A DNA stretch of 64,000 bases from NCBI RefSeq assembly GCF_016808335.1, contig NC_053153.1, positions 18,239,033 to 18,303,032 on the forward strand, read 5' to 3'. The notes beneath the pieces were generated by a model. The model was not told the origin of the DNA and searched no databases. It saw only the letters and a list, made by a program, of their open reading frames with translations. Of this stretch, positions 1 through 13,124 are shown piece after piece (within the stretch, counting starts at the first letter, position 1; every line of letters begins with the position of its first letter). The stretch comes from Panicum virgatum (taxonomy: Eukaryota; Streptophyta; Magnoliopsida; Poales; Poaceae). A program made the position numbers and the translations under genes.

Positions 1-1
1 C

Positions 2-211
2 GCGACCACGATTTCAACTTTCACCCCCTAATTTGACACTCCATCTATTTTTCCATACATTATTAAATTTAAGTGGTATGTGAAAAGATAGCTGCGGTGG
101 GACCCACATCCTTCAAATGGGTAAAATAGTTTTTTCACATACCATTTATCGGTGGATGGATGGAAAAATGAACACAGTGTCAACTTGAGAATGAAAGATA
201 AAATCGTGGCC
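2..211. mobile_element. MITE-like inverted repeat upstream of the CNNM gene
   Basis: The left arm (about 2-85, containing CCACGATTTCAACTTTCA, then ATCTATTTTTCCATACAT and GGTATGTGAAAAG) pairs with the right arm (about 140-210, CTTTTTTCACATACC-like, ATGGAAAAATGAACA, AAAATCGTGG). The result is an imperfect fold-back of about 210 bp with no coding capacity. The element abuts the window edge, so the left target duplication cannot be read and the superfamily is unassigned. It lies about 400 bp upstream of the start codon at 613. Confidence 0.55.
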
Positions 212-612
212 AGACAAGGAACGAAACTGTAGAGAATAAGAAAGGACCAAAATTATTTGGTGATGTCAAATAATTTTTCTTTTGAAAATTAATGATGTCA
301 AATAGTGAATCCTCTCTAGTTTTGGCCGGCCCAAAATACTTTTCACTCATTGTTTCTTTCGTAATGGACAGAGAAGGCGCGTTGTTGATGGCAGCTGGTG
401 GGGCCCACCCGGGCCGTTGGCTTGACTCTTCTGCTCGTGCACGCACCGGCCGCCCCACGCGGCCACGCCCCGACCTCCCTCTCCGGTGGGGTATCTTCCC
501 CCCTTCTCCTCCCCTCTAACGCACCCACCACCCACCGCCCCTCCCGTCGCCTAGTCGGATAGTCCCAGTTCCCCCCGCTCCCGCGCCGCCACAGCCGCCG
601 TCGGGGAGCGCC

Positions 613-3600
613 ATGCCCGCCGCGACCTCGCTGCTGCTGGGCGGCGGCAGGCTCCCGCGGTTCCAATTCCAGTCCCTCCGCGCGCCCACCAAGCCGCCCT
701 TCCGCGACACCGCCTCCTCCCCGCACGTCCCGCTCCGCCGATACTGCGCCCGCGTGGGCCCCCGCCCTCTGGCCCCCGTCTCCGCGCTGCCCGTGCCGGT
801 GACGGCCGCTGCTTCCCCACCGGGGGTGGAGGAGGATGGCTGGGTCAGGGCGGTGGCTGCGGCCGTGAGGAGGGTAGCGGTGGCGGTGGCGTGCGGGGCG
901 CTCGCGGCGGCTTGGTGCCGCCGGGCAATGGCCGTGGGGGCCGCGGCGGGAGCGGGGGCCGCGGCGCCGGGGGCGGCGGAGGCGGCCGCAGGGTTCGGAG
1001 GGTTGGCGCTGCACGGGGGGTGGCCCAGGGTGCTGCAGGTTCTGCAGCTGATCAGGGAGCAGGGCCTGGTCCTGGCCGCGCTGCTCGGCCTCTCTGCCTT
1101 CTTCTCCATGGCGGAGACCTCTATCACGACGCTATGGCCTTGGAAAGTAAATGCAACAAGTCTGCCGAGACCCATTTTCTGACATTCTGTTATTAGCATA
1201 GCAATTAGCGTGCCGACTCGAAATGGTTCATAGTTTTATTCTGCTCGTTTTGCAATTAGTTTAGTTTCCTAGGTACAGAGGTAGGGTAGTGACAGATTTT
1301 GAAGACTTAGGTGGGCTGTTTGGTGCCAGTGTGGTGCAGAGAGGGAGGGATGGACAGTAGTGATGGAGTTCCAGATAGGTGATCGTCTAGGGTAGTGTCT
1401 CACCAGCACCTTGTATGAGCTATTATGCTCATTACACCTGGATGATTATGCAATCAACTTACATGACCAGGCGGCAGGCAGTGGATTGGAGGTGGTACAA
1501 TGATAGCTGATGGCATTTGTATGGCTTGTACATGATTACCATCCTGCCTTGCACCAAATTGCAAGTTATTCTCAATTCAGGAATTAAGGCAATAAGGCGC
1601 CACCCTGCTAGGCTGATACTCGCATGGGGGAATTTTTAGAACACTGTTCTCAAACCTTTCTTTCTTGCTGATGGGTACACTTTTCATAAACTAAGTGATT
1701 GTATGCTGGCTTTTTCTTCCATCAGGTTCGTGAACTAGCTGAAAAGGAACCTGAGAATGGTGTTTTCAAAATGCTCCGAAGTGATGTTACTCGCTTCCTG
1801 ACAACCATTCTCATTGGCACAACGTAATCCTTGCATTCCTAAGTTCTGCATCACTAATTTTAGTTTTATTTTACTAACCTTAATTTGTATTTTTTATTCT
1901 GATCTGGCATATTTTGTATTAGATAGTGTGGTCAACATTGGCGCAACTGCAATTGTTACTGATGCAGCAACAGCAATGTTTGGTGAAGCAGGTGTTAGTG
2001 CAGCAACAGGCGTCATGACTGTATGTCCTTTGTCTCATGCCAGTCTTCTATAGTTCTACTCTTGTATAAAGTATTCTGTAATAATCTATCTAACTATGGA
2101 TCCCCCTTTCAGGTTGCCATTTTACTTCTTACAGAAATTACCCCCAAAAGTGTTGCAGTCCATAATGCCACAGAGGTTGCTAGGTTTGTGGTAAGGTGAG
2201 AGAAATCAAGTATAACTTAGTTTCCAACGTTTTTTTATTAACAGTGTATTGAATATTGTGTATTTGTTGGGATATGCCAGACCAGTTGCATGGCTTTCGC
2301 TGATCCTGTATCCAGTTGGGCGGATTGTTACTTTTCTGTCCATGGGAATGCTTAAGATTCTAGGCCTGAAAGGGAGAAGGTACACATATTTATCTCTTTG
2401 TTGATCAGCTTGTCAATTAAAACATATTTCTCTTTATAGATAAGGATGTATTTTTTTCATATTTAAATTCTTGACGAAATTTCAAGCTGTTACTGTGGTG
2501 GACATATGCTTCTCAAAAACCAGTTCTGAATCTTGTCCATCATATACAATTATTTCCTCAGTGAACCATATGTTACTGAAGATGAACTGAAATTGATGTT
2601 ACGAGGAGCGGAGTTGAGTGGTGCAATTGCAGAAGATGAACAGGTTGGATTATAATATACTATGTAAAGCTGCTCATATATCGTGTTGCATGTTTTCTAT
2701 TTTATCCTTTATGTATTAGGGGCCGTTTAGTTCCCAAAATATTTGAGCCAAAATTTTTTACCTCCCCCTTTGGACACATGCATGGAGCATTAAATGATGG
2801 TAAACAACAAAACTAATTGCACAGTTTGGATGTACACGGCGAGACGAATCTTTTCAACCTAATTAGTGCATGATTAGCCATAAGTGCTACAGTAACCCAC
2901 ATGTGCTAATGATGCGGTCAAAGGCCTCAAAAAGTTAGTCTCGCGGTTTCCAAGTGAGTTCTGAAATTAGTTTTTTAATTAGTGTCCGAAAAGCCCTCCC
3001 GGCATCTGGTCAAACAGTTGATTTGACATCTAAAAATTTTCATTTTGGGAACTAAACGGCCCCTTAGTGTGTATGTCACTGCAATACTTTGTTGTCCTGT
3101 ACATTCTACAGAACCTTTCACGTACGTTTTTTTGTCATTCTTTTCAGACCTGAATACCTCCTTAAATAGAGTGAGGTCTAGATTAATGCCTGTACACCAT
3201 GTGCCCATGTGGTCACATTAATGTCTGTGCACCATGTGGTCACATTAATCCATAAATTTGAAAGTGAATTCCACTCCACTTTTATGAACTTTTAGATCAT
3301 ACTGTTGCACACTCGGACTTTGCATCTTGATATTTGTTCCCACACTTTAGCGACTGTTATTTAGGACAGATATTTTTGAGTCCTGGAGAACCTTTCAGTG
3401 GCGATGCCACTTGTTGAAGCCCCTGCAGGCAACATTCTAGTTAATTTGTACTTCAATTAGAGACAGCCATTCTGCATAACTTTCCATCTTAATCATTCCT
3501 AGGGACAACTGTGATTGTAACAGTATAGTTTTATGTGAGTATCACAAAACGAGAATTGAGAAATTGCAATGTAGAGCTGCAGTTTGTGCGCCAACTTCAA

Positions 3601-6600
3601 GGTTCCTAAGGGAGTAAAGGATCCTGTAAAGATTTTGGTATGCCATATCACCTAGGGGGGGGGGGGGGGTGCTAGGTGACAAGGCATATCTAGGTTGCCA
3701 CAAGTGCCTAGTTACACCTTGTTGCCTAGGCGACTCTTTAAGATCAACTTATCACTATCTAAAATTTTAGCTGATGAAAAAATCTGTAGTATTGGGATAC
3801 ATAAATATACTAAATTTGTACTTTTGTGATACAAATTGTTAAAGTTTCGTGAAGAAATGCTCACTACATCTGTAGTTCTGTGATACATTCTGAAAAAAAA
3901 GGAAGTTTTATGATAGTTTTTTAGCGAGAACAGCTAGGGTAGTGCTTACTGTGGTATATATATTAATATGAAGATGGAAAGAAAAACAGGGTAAAACTGT
4001 ACAAAGAGCAATAGTGCCAAGGTTTATAATGAAAATGAAACGAAGATAAAACAGATACTATTTTGTGATAGTTTTGCCAATCTATATATAGTTTTATGTG
4101 ATTTAGTCTAGTATCTATTATCCACCCCAGCGCAAATACACACACAAAAAAAAGAAAGGCATGATATACATTATTTATGTGCCTAGAACCTATTACTGTG
4201 TTACACTATTATGAATTCCTGATTAATACCTGCTTGTGCAGGATGCTTTTCTAGCTATTCTTGATCAGCTAAAAATCAACACCTGAGTCTTTTAACAGGA
4301 TATGATCGAGAATGTCCTGGAAATTAAAGATACTCATGTGAGGGAAGTAATGACTCCTTTGGTGGATGTAGTTGCAATTGATGCTATCGCAACACTTATT
4401 GATTTCAAAAATCTGTGGGAAACTCATCAGTACTCTAGGTATTGCCAGCTATGACTTGACACATGTATTTTCAAGTCTTGTGATTGACATCTGCTATTTA
4501 TTATTTCCAGAGTACCTGTTTTTGAGGAGCGCATAGATAATATCGTTGGAATCGCATATGCAATGGACATGCTTGAATACGTTGAAGAGGTCTGCCTCCT
4601 GTTTTCCATTTCACGTAGAAACTTAATCACAGTGACTCTTATTTGCTTTGATGATGTATTTTCTAAAGAAAAATAAAATTAAAGATGCATTTTGCTATTG
4701 AAGGTTGAAAAGTTGAAGGAAATCACTGTTAAGGAAATCGCACATATGCCTACATACTTTGTTCCAGGTAATTATTAACAATGTTTTTGAAAGCAGGTCT
4801 CATGATAAACTCAAAACAGGGCATCTGTTGGCATTTTACAGAATCTAATGTTTTCCAATGAATTTATAGCTATCTCAACAATCAATTTAATTGCTCATGC
4901 TTCCTTATATTTTCTCCCATCTACACATGTCATAATTGTAAAATATAACTTGTTTCATTTGGCAGATTCAATGTCGGTTTGGAACCTATTAAGAGAATTC
5001 CGGATCAGGCAGGTTCATATGGCTGTCGTCCTCAATGAATATGGTGGAACTATTGGTGTATGTCCCTATGAAACCCATCGTTTATACTTTATGCTTTTTA
5101 CAAAATGAACAAAAGTCAGTAGTTGTTGATATTCTACTTACCAATTTCGTCTAACATGGCTAGTTGCTCGATGAGACTTTAAATTAATCGTTTGCACTGA
5201 TGACATACAGTGAGGTTCAACACTGTTAAATCAAATCAGTTTTGGTGGTAGTTTTAAATTGTAGCTTTGTCATTTGATAGTCTGGCTAATCATTACTGGA
5301 TGCTATTCAGTAGTTGATATTTTGATTCCAAAAATAGCCATTTGTGTAAAGCAAGCATGTGATCTGATGCTTAGGGTGATCTTGCTGTGTACTGTAGGAG
5401 TCAAGCCAACCCCTTGAAAAGGGATAGCATACCTTCTTCTTTAAAGAACTAAGAAGTGTTAGACATATTGTGATGTGTGCGTGGTGGGCCTGCACCCTGT
5501 CGTGCCTTGTTGGTTAGGATAGGCAGGTTATTCCTTGATTGCTTGTGATTCTATAAACATCTCCCAGGGCTGCCTATATACATGTACATGTATTGTATAC
5601 CCTAATTTGTCTATTATTCCACGCAATCTCAATTGCTCTCAAGAAGGGACTTGATAGGAACCATAGTTCATTAGGGTAAACACTGCCAGGAAGATAGCCG
5701 GATGGAGTTGGCTTGATAGTTCTTCATTGATTGCTTCCTCCCAAATGACTGCCATACCTCTGTATATATAGAGCTGGCTCCTAACAACTTGATAATTATC
5801 CTAACAAACCAATTAACTAATCTAATCTCTCTCTCCTGAACTTATCTCTCTTTATGAAGGATAGATGGGCTGTCCTCCGGCCACCCATAACAGAACTAGC
5901 CTGATAGTCCTGAGCTCTCTTATGCCATTCTGTAGTCTTCTTCCCACTTCAAGTATCCTGAGACTTTTAAGTCATTGTTCTGCCCTTCCTCTGCAGTAGT
6001 TATGTGTACTAACATCTATAACATATGTTATAATAACATATATCCTAACTAGTTTCCTTGGTGTGCTCCAATATGCTCCACTAGAAAATTGTAAAAACTG
6101 AATAATTAATGTTTTCTTTCTGTTTGTATTATGTGCTCCACAGTTACAGAACATTCATAGGGTCTCATGATTTGTTCGACAAGTTATATTTTTTGGCAGT
6201 AGTTGATTGGTAATGATCATATTTTTATTGCATTTGCAACTGTAAAGATAATTCTTTAAGCTACTTTTCTCACACGACTCATGCTCAGTAGTAAAGGATT
6301 GGAAATTAAAGAACAATCCCATATTTCAGCTACTACTCATGAAGTTCCTTTGTCTTACATGTGCCGTCTGTTAGATACAATCTTGGAGCAATTACCCTTT
6401 CATGCAGGGATATCTATGCAACCACTTGCAGCAATTAAGTCCTATTGTGCTCTGAAAATGTTGATCAAGAATAGCTTGTAAATTTCATATGTTTCCCATT
6501 ACATTGGAACTGCTTTCTGACCTTTGGTAAAAAAAAATATGCAGATTGTAACACTGGAAGATGTGGTGGAAGAAATAGTTGGTGAAATCTTTGACGAGAA

Positions 6601-9600
6601 TGATTCAAAGGTGATTATTTCAGGAATGTTTCTGCTCAAATTTTGCAAGCAGATGTTCGGTGCCATTCATCTACATGCTTTTTTTGGCATTTATATATAC
6701 TTTTATAAGGATATCCATTTCTTTTTCACTTATCCCTTTACTCTTTGCAACTAATGTTCTTATCAAGAAACGTCTCTCATAATAACTTAGGAAATTGAGC
6801 AGACGAAATACACTTGAGCCATGCCAAACAAAAAAACTAAGGCAAATCACATGGGTCAAATTTTGCTGCTGGATCTCTTAGGTGTGGTCTTACCATTTTT
6901 CAAATTTTCCAGAAGCAAGTCCCAACTCCCGTTGAGGTGGGGTAGCTAGAGACATAACACAACATGAGCTACCATGAAGGGAAAAACTTCTAGAATTCCA
7001 GTGTACTATGGCAAAGACCACACCATTTTCTTTTATGCCCCAGCGGTTTTCTCTTGGTTCATATGAGTGGTTGGGTTTTCATGTTAGCTTGCCAAGCCTG
7101 TTGCAACCCTCCTAGGGATGTGTGGTTGAAAAGGCACAAGTAGAGTATGAATCCTTCTAGGGATGTGTTCTCAAATTATATTGGTAGTTTTGTAACAAAT
7201 ATCAATGCTGATAACCTTGTTGGCCCAAATGACAAGTTTTCCATTTCTCAACCATGCCACAAAGGCAGTTTGGGTACATATATAGGCAGACAACCAAGAG
7301 GTAGCTTGGTGGCTAAGCAAAATAACTAAAATAGAAAATAACTAAAAGCATAATTGGTGATAAGGTGCATGTAGGCACGAACCACCCAAGGACAAAGTGC
7401 ACACAGGCACTACTAACTGATTATTCTAATTTACCATCAGGACTTAATTCTTTCAGTCTCAAGATGTCTCAAATGAGAACAAAACCTGAAAAGAGACATG
7501 CAGTGAGGACTGTTGTATTGTCAGCTTCCAAACAGGACTGTTGCTAACTTTTGTTCTCTTGGTATCCATATCCTTGAATTTTCTTGGAAGTTTGAGTCGT
7601 TGTTTCATAAGCCAGAACTGGTTTGGTTACTGGCCAGCGCTGGTTTGTAGGAAATCAACTGGGAATTATCCAGTATCCTGAATCTATATTGAGAGATATG
7701 GTATGCTGGAAATTAATTGTACTTTTGAAGATTCACACTGAGTTGGCCATAACCTGGCTAATTAGCATTGTAGAGAGATGGAATTGGTGTAATGGATGAT
7801 TGTATTAGCTTGAGTCCTCGACTGGTATATATAAGAGTACAAGACTTGGGGTGCAAGACAACCCCACCGGATATGTATGGCAGTCCGGATACAATATCTA
7901 AACTACCAAATATACTCTAACAAGCATTAGTTTGATATTGAAACTGTCACAGATTTAATGTTGTAACTCCAAGTTTAATCTGGAAGCAGCTGCTTCCCAC
8001 CTGTTTTCTGCATCATAATCAAAACACAAAAGTCAGAACTCAGAACAATGGATTTGTCCATGTAACAAACTGGTTTTCTAGTTGCTTTGGCAGTCTCTCA
8101 ATTCCTTCTGCTATGCTATCTTTTGCCCTTTCAGGAGGAAATCCAGAAGAAAACAGGTTACATAGTAAGGCAGGAAGATGGAACATTTCATGTTGATGCA
8201 AATACATCAATAGATCAACTATCTGAAGAACTTGGTATTAAAATACCAGAGGTATTGTTACTCTACAGTTACTATGCGTGCCTTGGTTTATCTACAGTTG
8301 CTATGTTTGCCCTTCGTCATAAAAATGTTTATTTTGGATGCTGGACATGGGAGGTCAATTGGTCATTGGTATGCAACCTTCATGTTCGAATAGATTGTAT
8401 TCATAGAATGTAATACAGATATAGCATTATGGATGTATTTTTCGATGATAATGTAGACATCATATTTAGGTCAATATAGATATTCTCAAATGTTCTTATT
8501 TAGTAAAATATGCCCTTGGCAGTCATCATATGGTGGCTACCTGGTTTTCCCATGTCTCTTTCTTTTAGATTGATTGATATCCTGAGACACTTGGAATGCA
8601 GGGCCATCAGTATGAAACGGTATCTGGTTTTGTCTGTGAATCTTTTGGCTATATTCCAGAAGAGGGTGCAAAAATGCTTGTGATTCTTGAAAAGGATTAT
8701 AGAGAAGAAAATGGTGAATATCAGGAGGAAGGTTCTGATCGCCAAGATGATAGAGAAAAAACTCAAGCTTATGAACTTGAGGTAATTGTCACAATCCAGT
8801 ACTCTGTTTGCTCAGAGTTCTGGCACCAGGCCTTTGAGTACTGCAGTTTAGCTAGTATTATGAGATTATCTTGTTACCACTAGAATTGTGCCACTAGAAA
8901 CTTGCTACTGTAGCTGATATTTGGAGATCATAACTATGAAAGGTTCTACTTAAAGCTGCACTTGGTCTTTGTTAAATGCAGTGCCCTAAACATGTTTGTT
9001 AGAAGTTAAAAGAACTCTCACTAGAAGCATTTTCCCATGTAGTTAAGGAAGTGTTTCCTAGGAGTTTTTTGTCTCTAATAAATTTTCAGAAGGAGCTTGA
9101 TTGGACACATTCATTTAGGATTTTTATCATACCGAGAAGTAAGAACCTACCTTGATTGTGCATATTAAATTACAAAATATTCAGAAGGTTACTGAGACAC
9201 GTGCACTCTCCACTTAGATGATGTACTACTGCTCTTGTATCTTTGCTATTTGTACTGGCTTGTTCTTATTTGAAACTAGAGGAAAAAATTGAAGCACAAA
9301 AACTAACTGATGAAAAAAATACTGCTAGATTGAAGCACAAAAAGTAAATTTGGCCTTGCACAATACTTTAATTAGTCGATGCAATTCCCATTTCCAAAAG
9401 ACTGTTGCATTGTACATGAAATATTGCAGTTCTAGGAACCCATAGCATTGGACCATTGTCTTTTCTATCATTATTGTAGAGTGATAGATCAATTATTTTC
9501 ATTTCTGTAGCCATGTTTACAGCCTTTCTAACTTACCTGGCCTCTCTTGCAGATACTGGAAGGTAATGCAAGGAAGGTGGGTAAGGTCCTGTTCAAGCCA

Positions 9601-9822
9601 ATAAGCAGTGAATGTGTAGATGTTGACGACAAGGGAGTGAACCGTCTGATTTCCAAGAAGATCATCAAACGGAAGAAGAAAGACTGTGGCGATTCGTCCA
9701 ACAGCGATGATGACGAGTGTCCAGACATTACAGAGAATGGCTGCCCTGCAGAAATACTCTCATGCTCGGATGACAACAGTGCCGAATTGGAAGATGCAAG
9801 CAGTTCTAGTGCGCGAAGGTGA
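613..9822 (+). CDS. Chloroplast-targeted CNNM/CorC-type (DUF21-CBS-CorC) membrane protein, 14 exons
   Basis: Exons read from GT-AG borders and continuous frame: 613-1146, 1726-1823, 1927-2020, 2113-2195, 2281-2379, 2562-2643, 4299-4438, 4511-4589, 4704-4767, 4966-5057, 6545-6610, 8135-8251, 8602-8781, 9553-9822. They total 1998 nt, or 665 residues. The Arg/Ser/Ala-rich N-terminus (about residues 1-65, few acidic residues) looks like a chloroplast transit peptide. A hydrophobic DUF21/CNNM core follows (about 145-330, with SMAETSITTLWPWK, VNIGAT and LLLTEITPKSVAVHN). Next come paired CBS domains (about 340-475; VREVMTPLVDVVAID, VVLNEYGGTIGIVTLEDVVE) and a C-terminal CorC/HlyC transporter-associated domain (about 475-610; YETVSGFVCESFGYIP). 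The tail is acidic and Ser-rich. Plant relatives of this architecture are plastid proteins (Arabidopsis At1g55930/At3g13070 type), and the CNNM family is linked to Mg2+ transport; transport by this protein is inferred. Start chosen as the first in-frame ATG giving a plausible transit peptide. No disruption seen. Confidence 0.93.
2719..3063. mobile_element. Tourist-like MITE in intron 6 of the CNNM gene
   Basis: A 345-bp element with perfect 22-bp terminal inverted repeats (beginning GGGGCCGTTTAGTTCCC). It is flanked by the 3-bp duplication TTA (2716-2718 and 3064-3066), as expected for PIF/Harbinger-type Tourist MITEs. The interior holds the grass-wide motifs GACGAATC, CTACAGTAA and TGCTAATGAT. 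It is entirely intronic and non-coding. Confidence 0.9.
3655..3669. repeat. Poly-G tract (15 nt) in intron 6
   Basis: An uninterrupted run of 15 G residues inside the 1.65-kb intron between exons 6 and 7. It is followed by CCTAGG/GGTGAC-rich sequence (about 3640-3745) of repetitive appearance. Such runs are prone to length errors in assembly. Confidence 0.8.
7683..7922 (+). repeat. Possible solo-LTR-like sequence in intron 11
   Basis: The 1.5-kb intron between exons 11 and 12 (6611-8134) includes a stretch that begins near TGAGAGATATGG, has a TATA-like GGTATATATAAGAG at about 7824-7837, and ends near CTCTAACA. This resembles a copia-type solo LTR. No convincing target duplication was found, so this is only a suggestion. 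Confidence 0.25.
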
Positions 9823-10037
9823 CAAGAAAACAACTCCAAGACCATCGGTACTACGGGTAATAATTACAGCTCCCCATCACCCCTCCTAATACCCCTTGTT
9901 ACAACAGAAGAGAAAAACATAGTAGTAGGCTAGCACAAAAACAGCGAGAGCAACTCCTACGAGCGATGAGACTGGCAAGGTTAACATCAGCTTAGGGCAT
10001 TGCAACATTTTTCCAGTAGCAGTAGCAGCACAGCAGT
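9823..10037. other. Convergent 3' intergenic spacer
   Basis: A 215-bp spacer between the stop of the CNNM gene (+) and the stop of the VDTSLHL-family gene (-). It presumably holds both 3' UTRs. No strong polyadenylation signal stands out. Confidence 0.5.
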
Positions 10038-10412
10038 CTAGAGGTGCAGTGAGGTGTCGACGTCGACTTCGCCAGAGACATGCTTGTAGTTGTAGATCTT
10101 ACTAGGCCACAGCTCCACCGCGATGGGGTCGCCGCGGAGCTGGAAGGTTTTGCATTCACTGGCAGTGGTCGGCACGGCTGGGAATAAGGTGACGGCAGCG
10201 GTGTCGCGCAGCGGCCTGCACGGGTAGAGCAGCTCCGGGTGGAAGAACCACTTGACCGGCGTCTCCCTCGGGGCAGCGGCGGGGCGGGGAGCGAGCACGT
10301 GGAGGAGCCTCTCCTCCCGCTTCTCCCTGATCCTCTCCAGCTTCCTGAACCGCTGCTGCAGCAGCGCGATGGAGGAGAACATCACCTGGCCGTCGCTGCT
10401 CTGCACCCCCAT
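10038..10412 (-). CDS. Small plant-specific VDTSLHL-family protein, function unknown
   Basis: A single-exon ORF of 124 residues starting with ATG at 10412. A central basic, probably helical stretch (about residues 14-38; LLQQRFRKLERIREKREERL) is followed by a conserved WFFHPELLYP-type segment (about 55-64) and ends in DVDTSLHL at the very C-terminus. This order (QERFR...REERLL, FFHPEL, terminal VDTSLHL) is shared by a family of uncharacterised land-plant proteins of about 110-140 residues. No catalytic motif, signal peptide or membrane segment is visible. The high Arg/Glu content may favour a nuclear or cytosolic location, which is inference only. The gene is convergent with the CNNM gene. 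A TATA-like site lies about 140 bp upstream of the ATG. Confidence 0.8.
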   Translation of the reverse strand: MGVQSSDGQVMFSSIALLQQRFRKLERIREKREERLLHVLAPRPAAAPRETPVKWFFHPELLYPCRPLRDTAAVTLFPAVPTTASECKTFQLRGDPIAVELWPSKIYNYKHVSGEVDVDTSLHL

Positions 10413-10550
10413 GATGGCTGAGACGAGCCGAGCAGCTCAGGAACAGCAGCAGCTCCTCTGAGTTTCCGTTTGTGTATCTGTGTGTGTCTGTCTACTTCGC
10501 CGGGTGCGTGTGGGGTTTGTTGTTTGATGGGGGTGGTCTTGGGCATGTGC

Positions 10551-10558
10551 GTTTTTAT
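10551..10558 (-). promoter_or_regulatory. TATA box candidate of the VDTSLHL-family gene
   Basis: The minus strand reads TATAAAAA, 139-146 bp upstream of the ATG at 10412, and CT/GT-rich leader sequence follows. The spacing suits a plant core promoter with a leader of about 110 nt. Confidence 0.5.
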
Positions 10559-10559
10559 A

Positions 10560-12005
10560 AGCCGCAAAGCTTTGTCACGGCGCCGGTCGTCGCCTTGTGG
10601 TCGTCTTGCAAGCTGGGCTAATTCTTCTTTCTTCCATTATGTGATGCCGTGGTGCTATCTGCTACTACTATGTTATTGGGCTGATTGAAAAAACGCCACC
10701 GCTATGTATGAGAGAGAATCTGAGAGGGGAAGGGGAATGTCACGTCGCCCGAGAAAGGAAGCGGGAGGCGTGCAGGTGAGAGAGAGGAGAAGGAAATGGG
10801 GCCGCGGACGCTTGCGCTTGTTGCGTTCCCGCGGGTGGGAATCGCCCTGTGTGGGTGGTGGCCATGATTGCGCCCCTGTTTGTCTGTCACCTTTTCTTCC
10901 TGCGCCCCTCTCCTCCCTTGTGCGCTGTTGCAGTGCAGAGTCTAGCCCGCGGCAGCCAAGGGCAGGGCATCGGAGACGGCTGCATGCCATGCCCTGCTGC
11001 CTGCCGCTCGACGCTGTTCCTCTCCCCTCTCTGTGACCGAACGCCGCTGCTGCTCGGAGTAACGTGGGCGGATGGACGCTGCGTGCTTTTCTATAATTGC
11101 GTCGCTGGGACTGGGACCTGTATGTGTTAGGCATAGCACTAGCGCTGTGGCAGTGTGGTGTGTTGTAGGGTTAGCAGCTGTGGCGTACCTGCCACGCACA
11201 GAGGTGTTTGCTAGAAAGAAAGAAATCTAGCGGCACTTTCAGGTGCGGCACTGTGCGCCTCCATGAGCCCGTGTCTTCGTTTGGCTGTGTGAACGTGTTT
11301 GGCAGCTTGGGTGTCTGGGAGCAGAAAGTCCGCGTTAGACTTTGCTTCTTTGGGTCTTGACCGCAGCGTCGAGCGATCCGGCTGCGAGTGCAGTGCTGCT
11401 CGCACGTGGTGTAAATTTGAGCAGCATCTATGGGAGAAAAAAAGGAGTGACATATTGAAGTTGCGTGCTGCTTTAAGCGTTCACAAAAAGTTGATTGATC
11501 GGTGCACGTAAATAGCCAATGGGCCGGTAACGGCTCTTTCACGGGATGCTTCAACAGTTACTGAGATATTACATTACAAATATCCTTAGAAAAAAGAGAT
11601 TGCTACAAATAATTGCTGTTAAATAAAGAAAAAAGATAGTAGTGAAATGGCCGGAGAGGGGTCAGGCAACAAGCCAACAAAGCAATGACAGCAACCACAC
11701 TCGCTACTTTTTGGTATCACAATGACAACAAAACTATCTACTGCGGCCGGTTACCCACGCTACCACACGCCCCACAAGACCTGCTCTGTTCACTACATGG
11801 CCGTTTACATTGTTTATACGGCGTGTAAATGGTGCTCGATGGATAACTGTGTTGATCGATTAGTTGTATAAAATCGTTTTGACTGTTTATAAGGCTATTT
11901 AAACGGTTATATATTCTGACTATTTGCAACATGGTGGCTGCCCGATTGTTTAACCTTGCTAACATTTGCCTGCTAGCACCAACCCCGAGGCCCCGGCTGC
12001 CTCCG
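10560..12005. other. Intergenic sequence, no gene recognised
   Basis: A moderately GC-rich stretch with many short overlapping open frames on both strands. None shows a recognisable domain, a conserved splice pattern or a codon bias unlike its shadows. It probably holds the upstream region of the VDTSLHL-family gene. Confidence 0.5.
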
Positions 12006-12319
12006 GGCCCTGTTTGGTTTGAAGTAGCACAAGTCGCACAAAAATTTTGATCAATAATTAGGGGTACTAAATAAAGTCAATTTACAAAATTAACTCAACA
12101 ATCCTGCGCTACTTCGCGAGACGAACCTAATGAGGCCTTTGACCGCGCGTCTGGAGGATGGTACTGTAGCATCACTGTAGTCAATCATCGATTAATTACT
12201 GTCATTAGATTCGTCGTGAAAAGGTTTTGCAAATAAATTTCATTTAGTACTTCATGCATGTGAGATTCTTTTCTCGAGAATTGTGTGTGATAGTTGTGAT
12301 AGAGAAACAAAACAGGCCC
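12006..12319. mobile_element. Tourist-like MITE (degenerate ends)
   Basis: The left end GGGCCCTGTTTGGTTT and right end AAACAAAACAGGCCCC form an imperfect inverted repeat. The interior has the same motif set as the other copies in this window (TTAAATAAAGTC-like, GAGGCCTTTGACCGCG, ATTAGATTCGTC). The target duplication is not clear. Confidence 0.7.
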
Positions 12320-12634
12320 CAGTCTGCCACCACGCTGGCTGCTGCATTGTTGCAAGCATTAACCATGCCAGCTGCACCATGCACGTCAGCCTTGACATAC
12401 AAACCCTCCTAGCCCCGCCCCCAGGCTATCCGCTGCTCCGCCGCCGTCCGTCGTTGCCAGCCTAAACGATGACCTCCATACCTTCTCAACGCTGCCGGTA
12501 TCCGGCAGACTGCTGGCTGCCTCCGCCCAAACGGCAGCAACTCAGCATTGTACAAAGAAGCTACTGCACATGTCGCGCTACTCTACTACTGCCACCGCCG
12601 CCACTCTCGTTGCGTAATCATATCGGAAGCAATG

Positions 12635-12966
12635 GCCGTGTTTGGTTAGGGATGTAAAAATTTCCATGAAAACTTTTCGTCTCTTTGACCACTAATTAGA
12701 GGTATTAGGCGAAGTCTAATTATGAAACAATCTTCACAACTATGGTACTGTAGTATATGCTGTAGCTAATAAGGTCTTTGATCGCATGATTAGAGAATGA
12801 TTTGATGGTGGTTACTAAAGCATCACTGTAGCCAATCATGATGGAACTTGGCCCATTAGATTCGTCTCGAAAAGTTACACCCATCCATGAAAATATTTCG
12901 CAAATAAATTTCGTTTAGTACTTCGTGCGTGCATTCGTCTTTTTGTGTAAAGTTTTACCAAACACG
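12635..12966. mobile_element. Tourist-like MITE (second intergenic copy)
   Basis: The ends GGCCGTGTTTGGTTAG and TTTACCAAACACGC are inverted repeats. The interior carries AAGGTCTTTGATCGCATGA, CACTGTAGCCAATCATGATG and ATTAGATTCGTCTCGAAAAG, shared with the copy at 15229-15574. The exact borders are uncertain by a few bases. Confidence 0.7.
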
Positions 12967-13124
12967 CAAAGAAGAGGAGAGAGAGAGGGGGGGAGAGAGA
13001 GATCATTTTTACTGTGTTTTGTTTTCTGATTCCCAAACTAACCTGGCCTCTTCTTTAAGTTGAGAACCCATAACATATCAATTGAAGTACTTGATGAAAG
13101 CATGTGAATGTGAAATGAGACAGT

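Noticed and set aside
5474..5960. Possible copia-like LTR pieces in intron 10 of the CNNM gene (TGTTGGTTAGGATAGG, TATATATAGAGCTGG)
   Set aside because: Suggestive composition, but neither paired ends nor a target duplication could be established.
10673..11554. Several 60-150-residue frames on both strands
   Set aside because: They overlap each other in conflicting frames, lack domains or splice support, and fit chance frames in GC-rich DNA.
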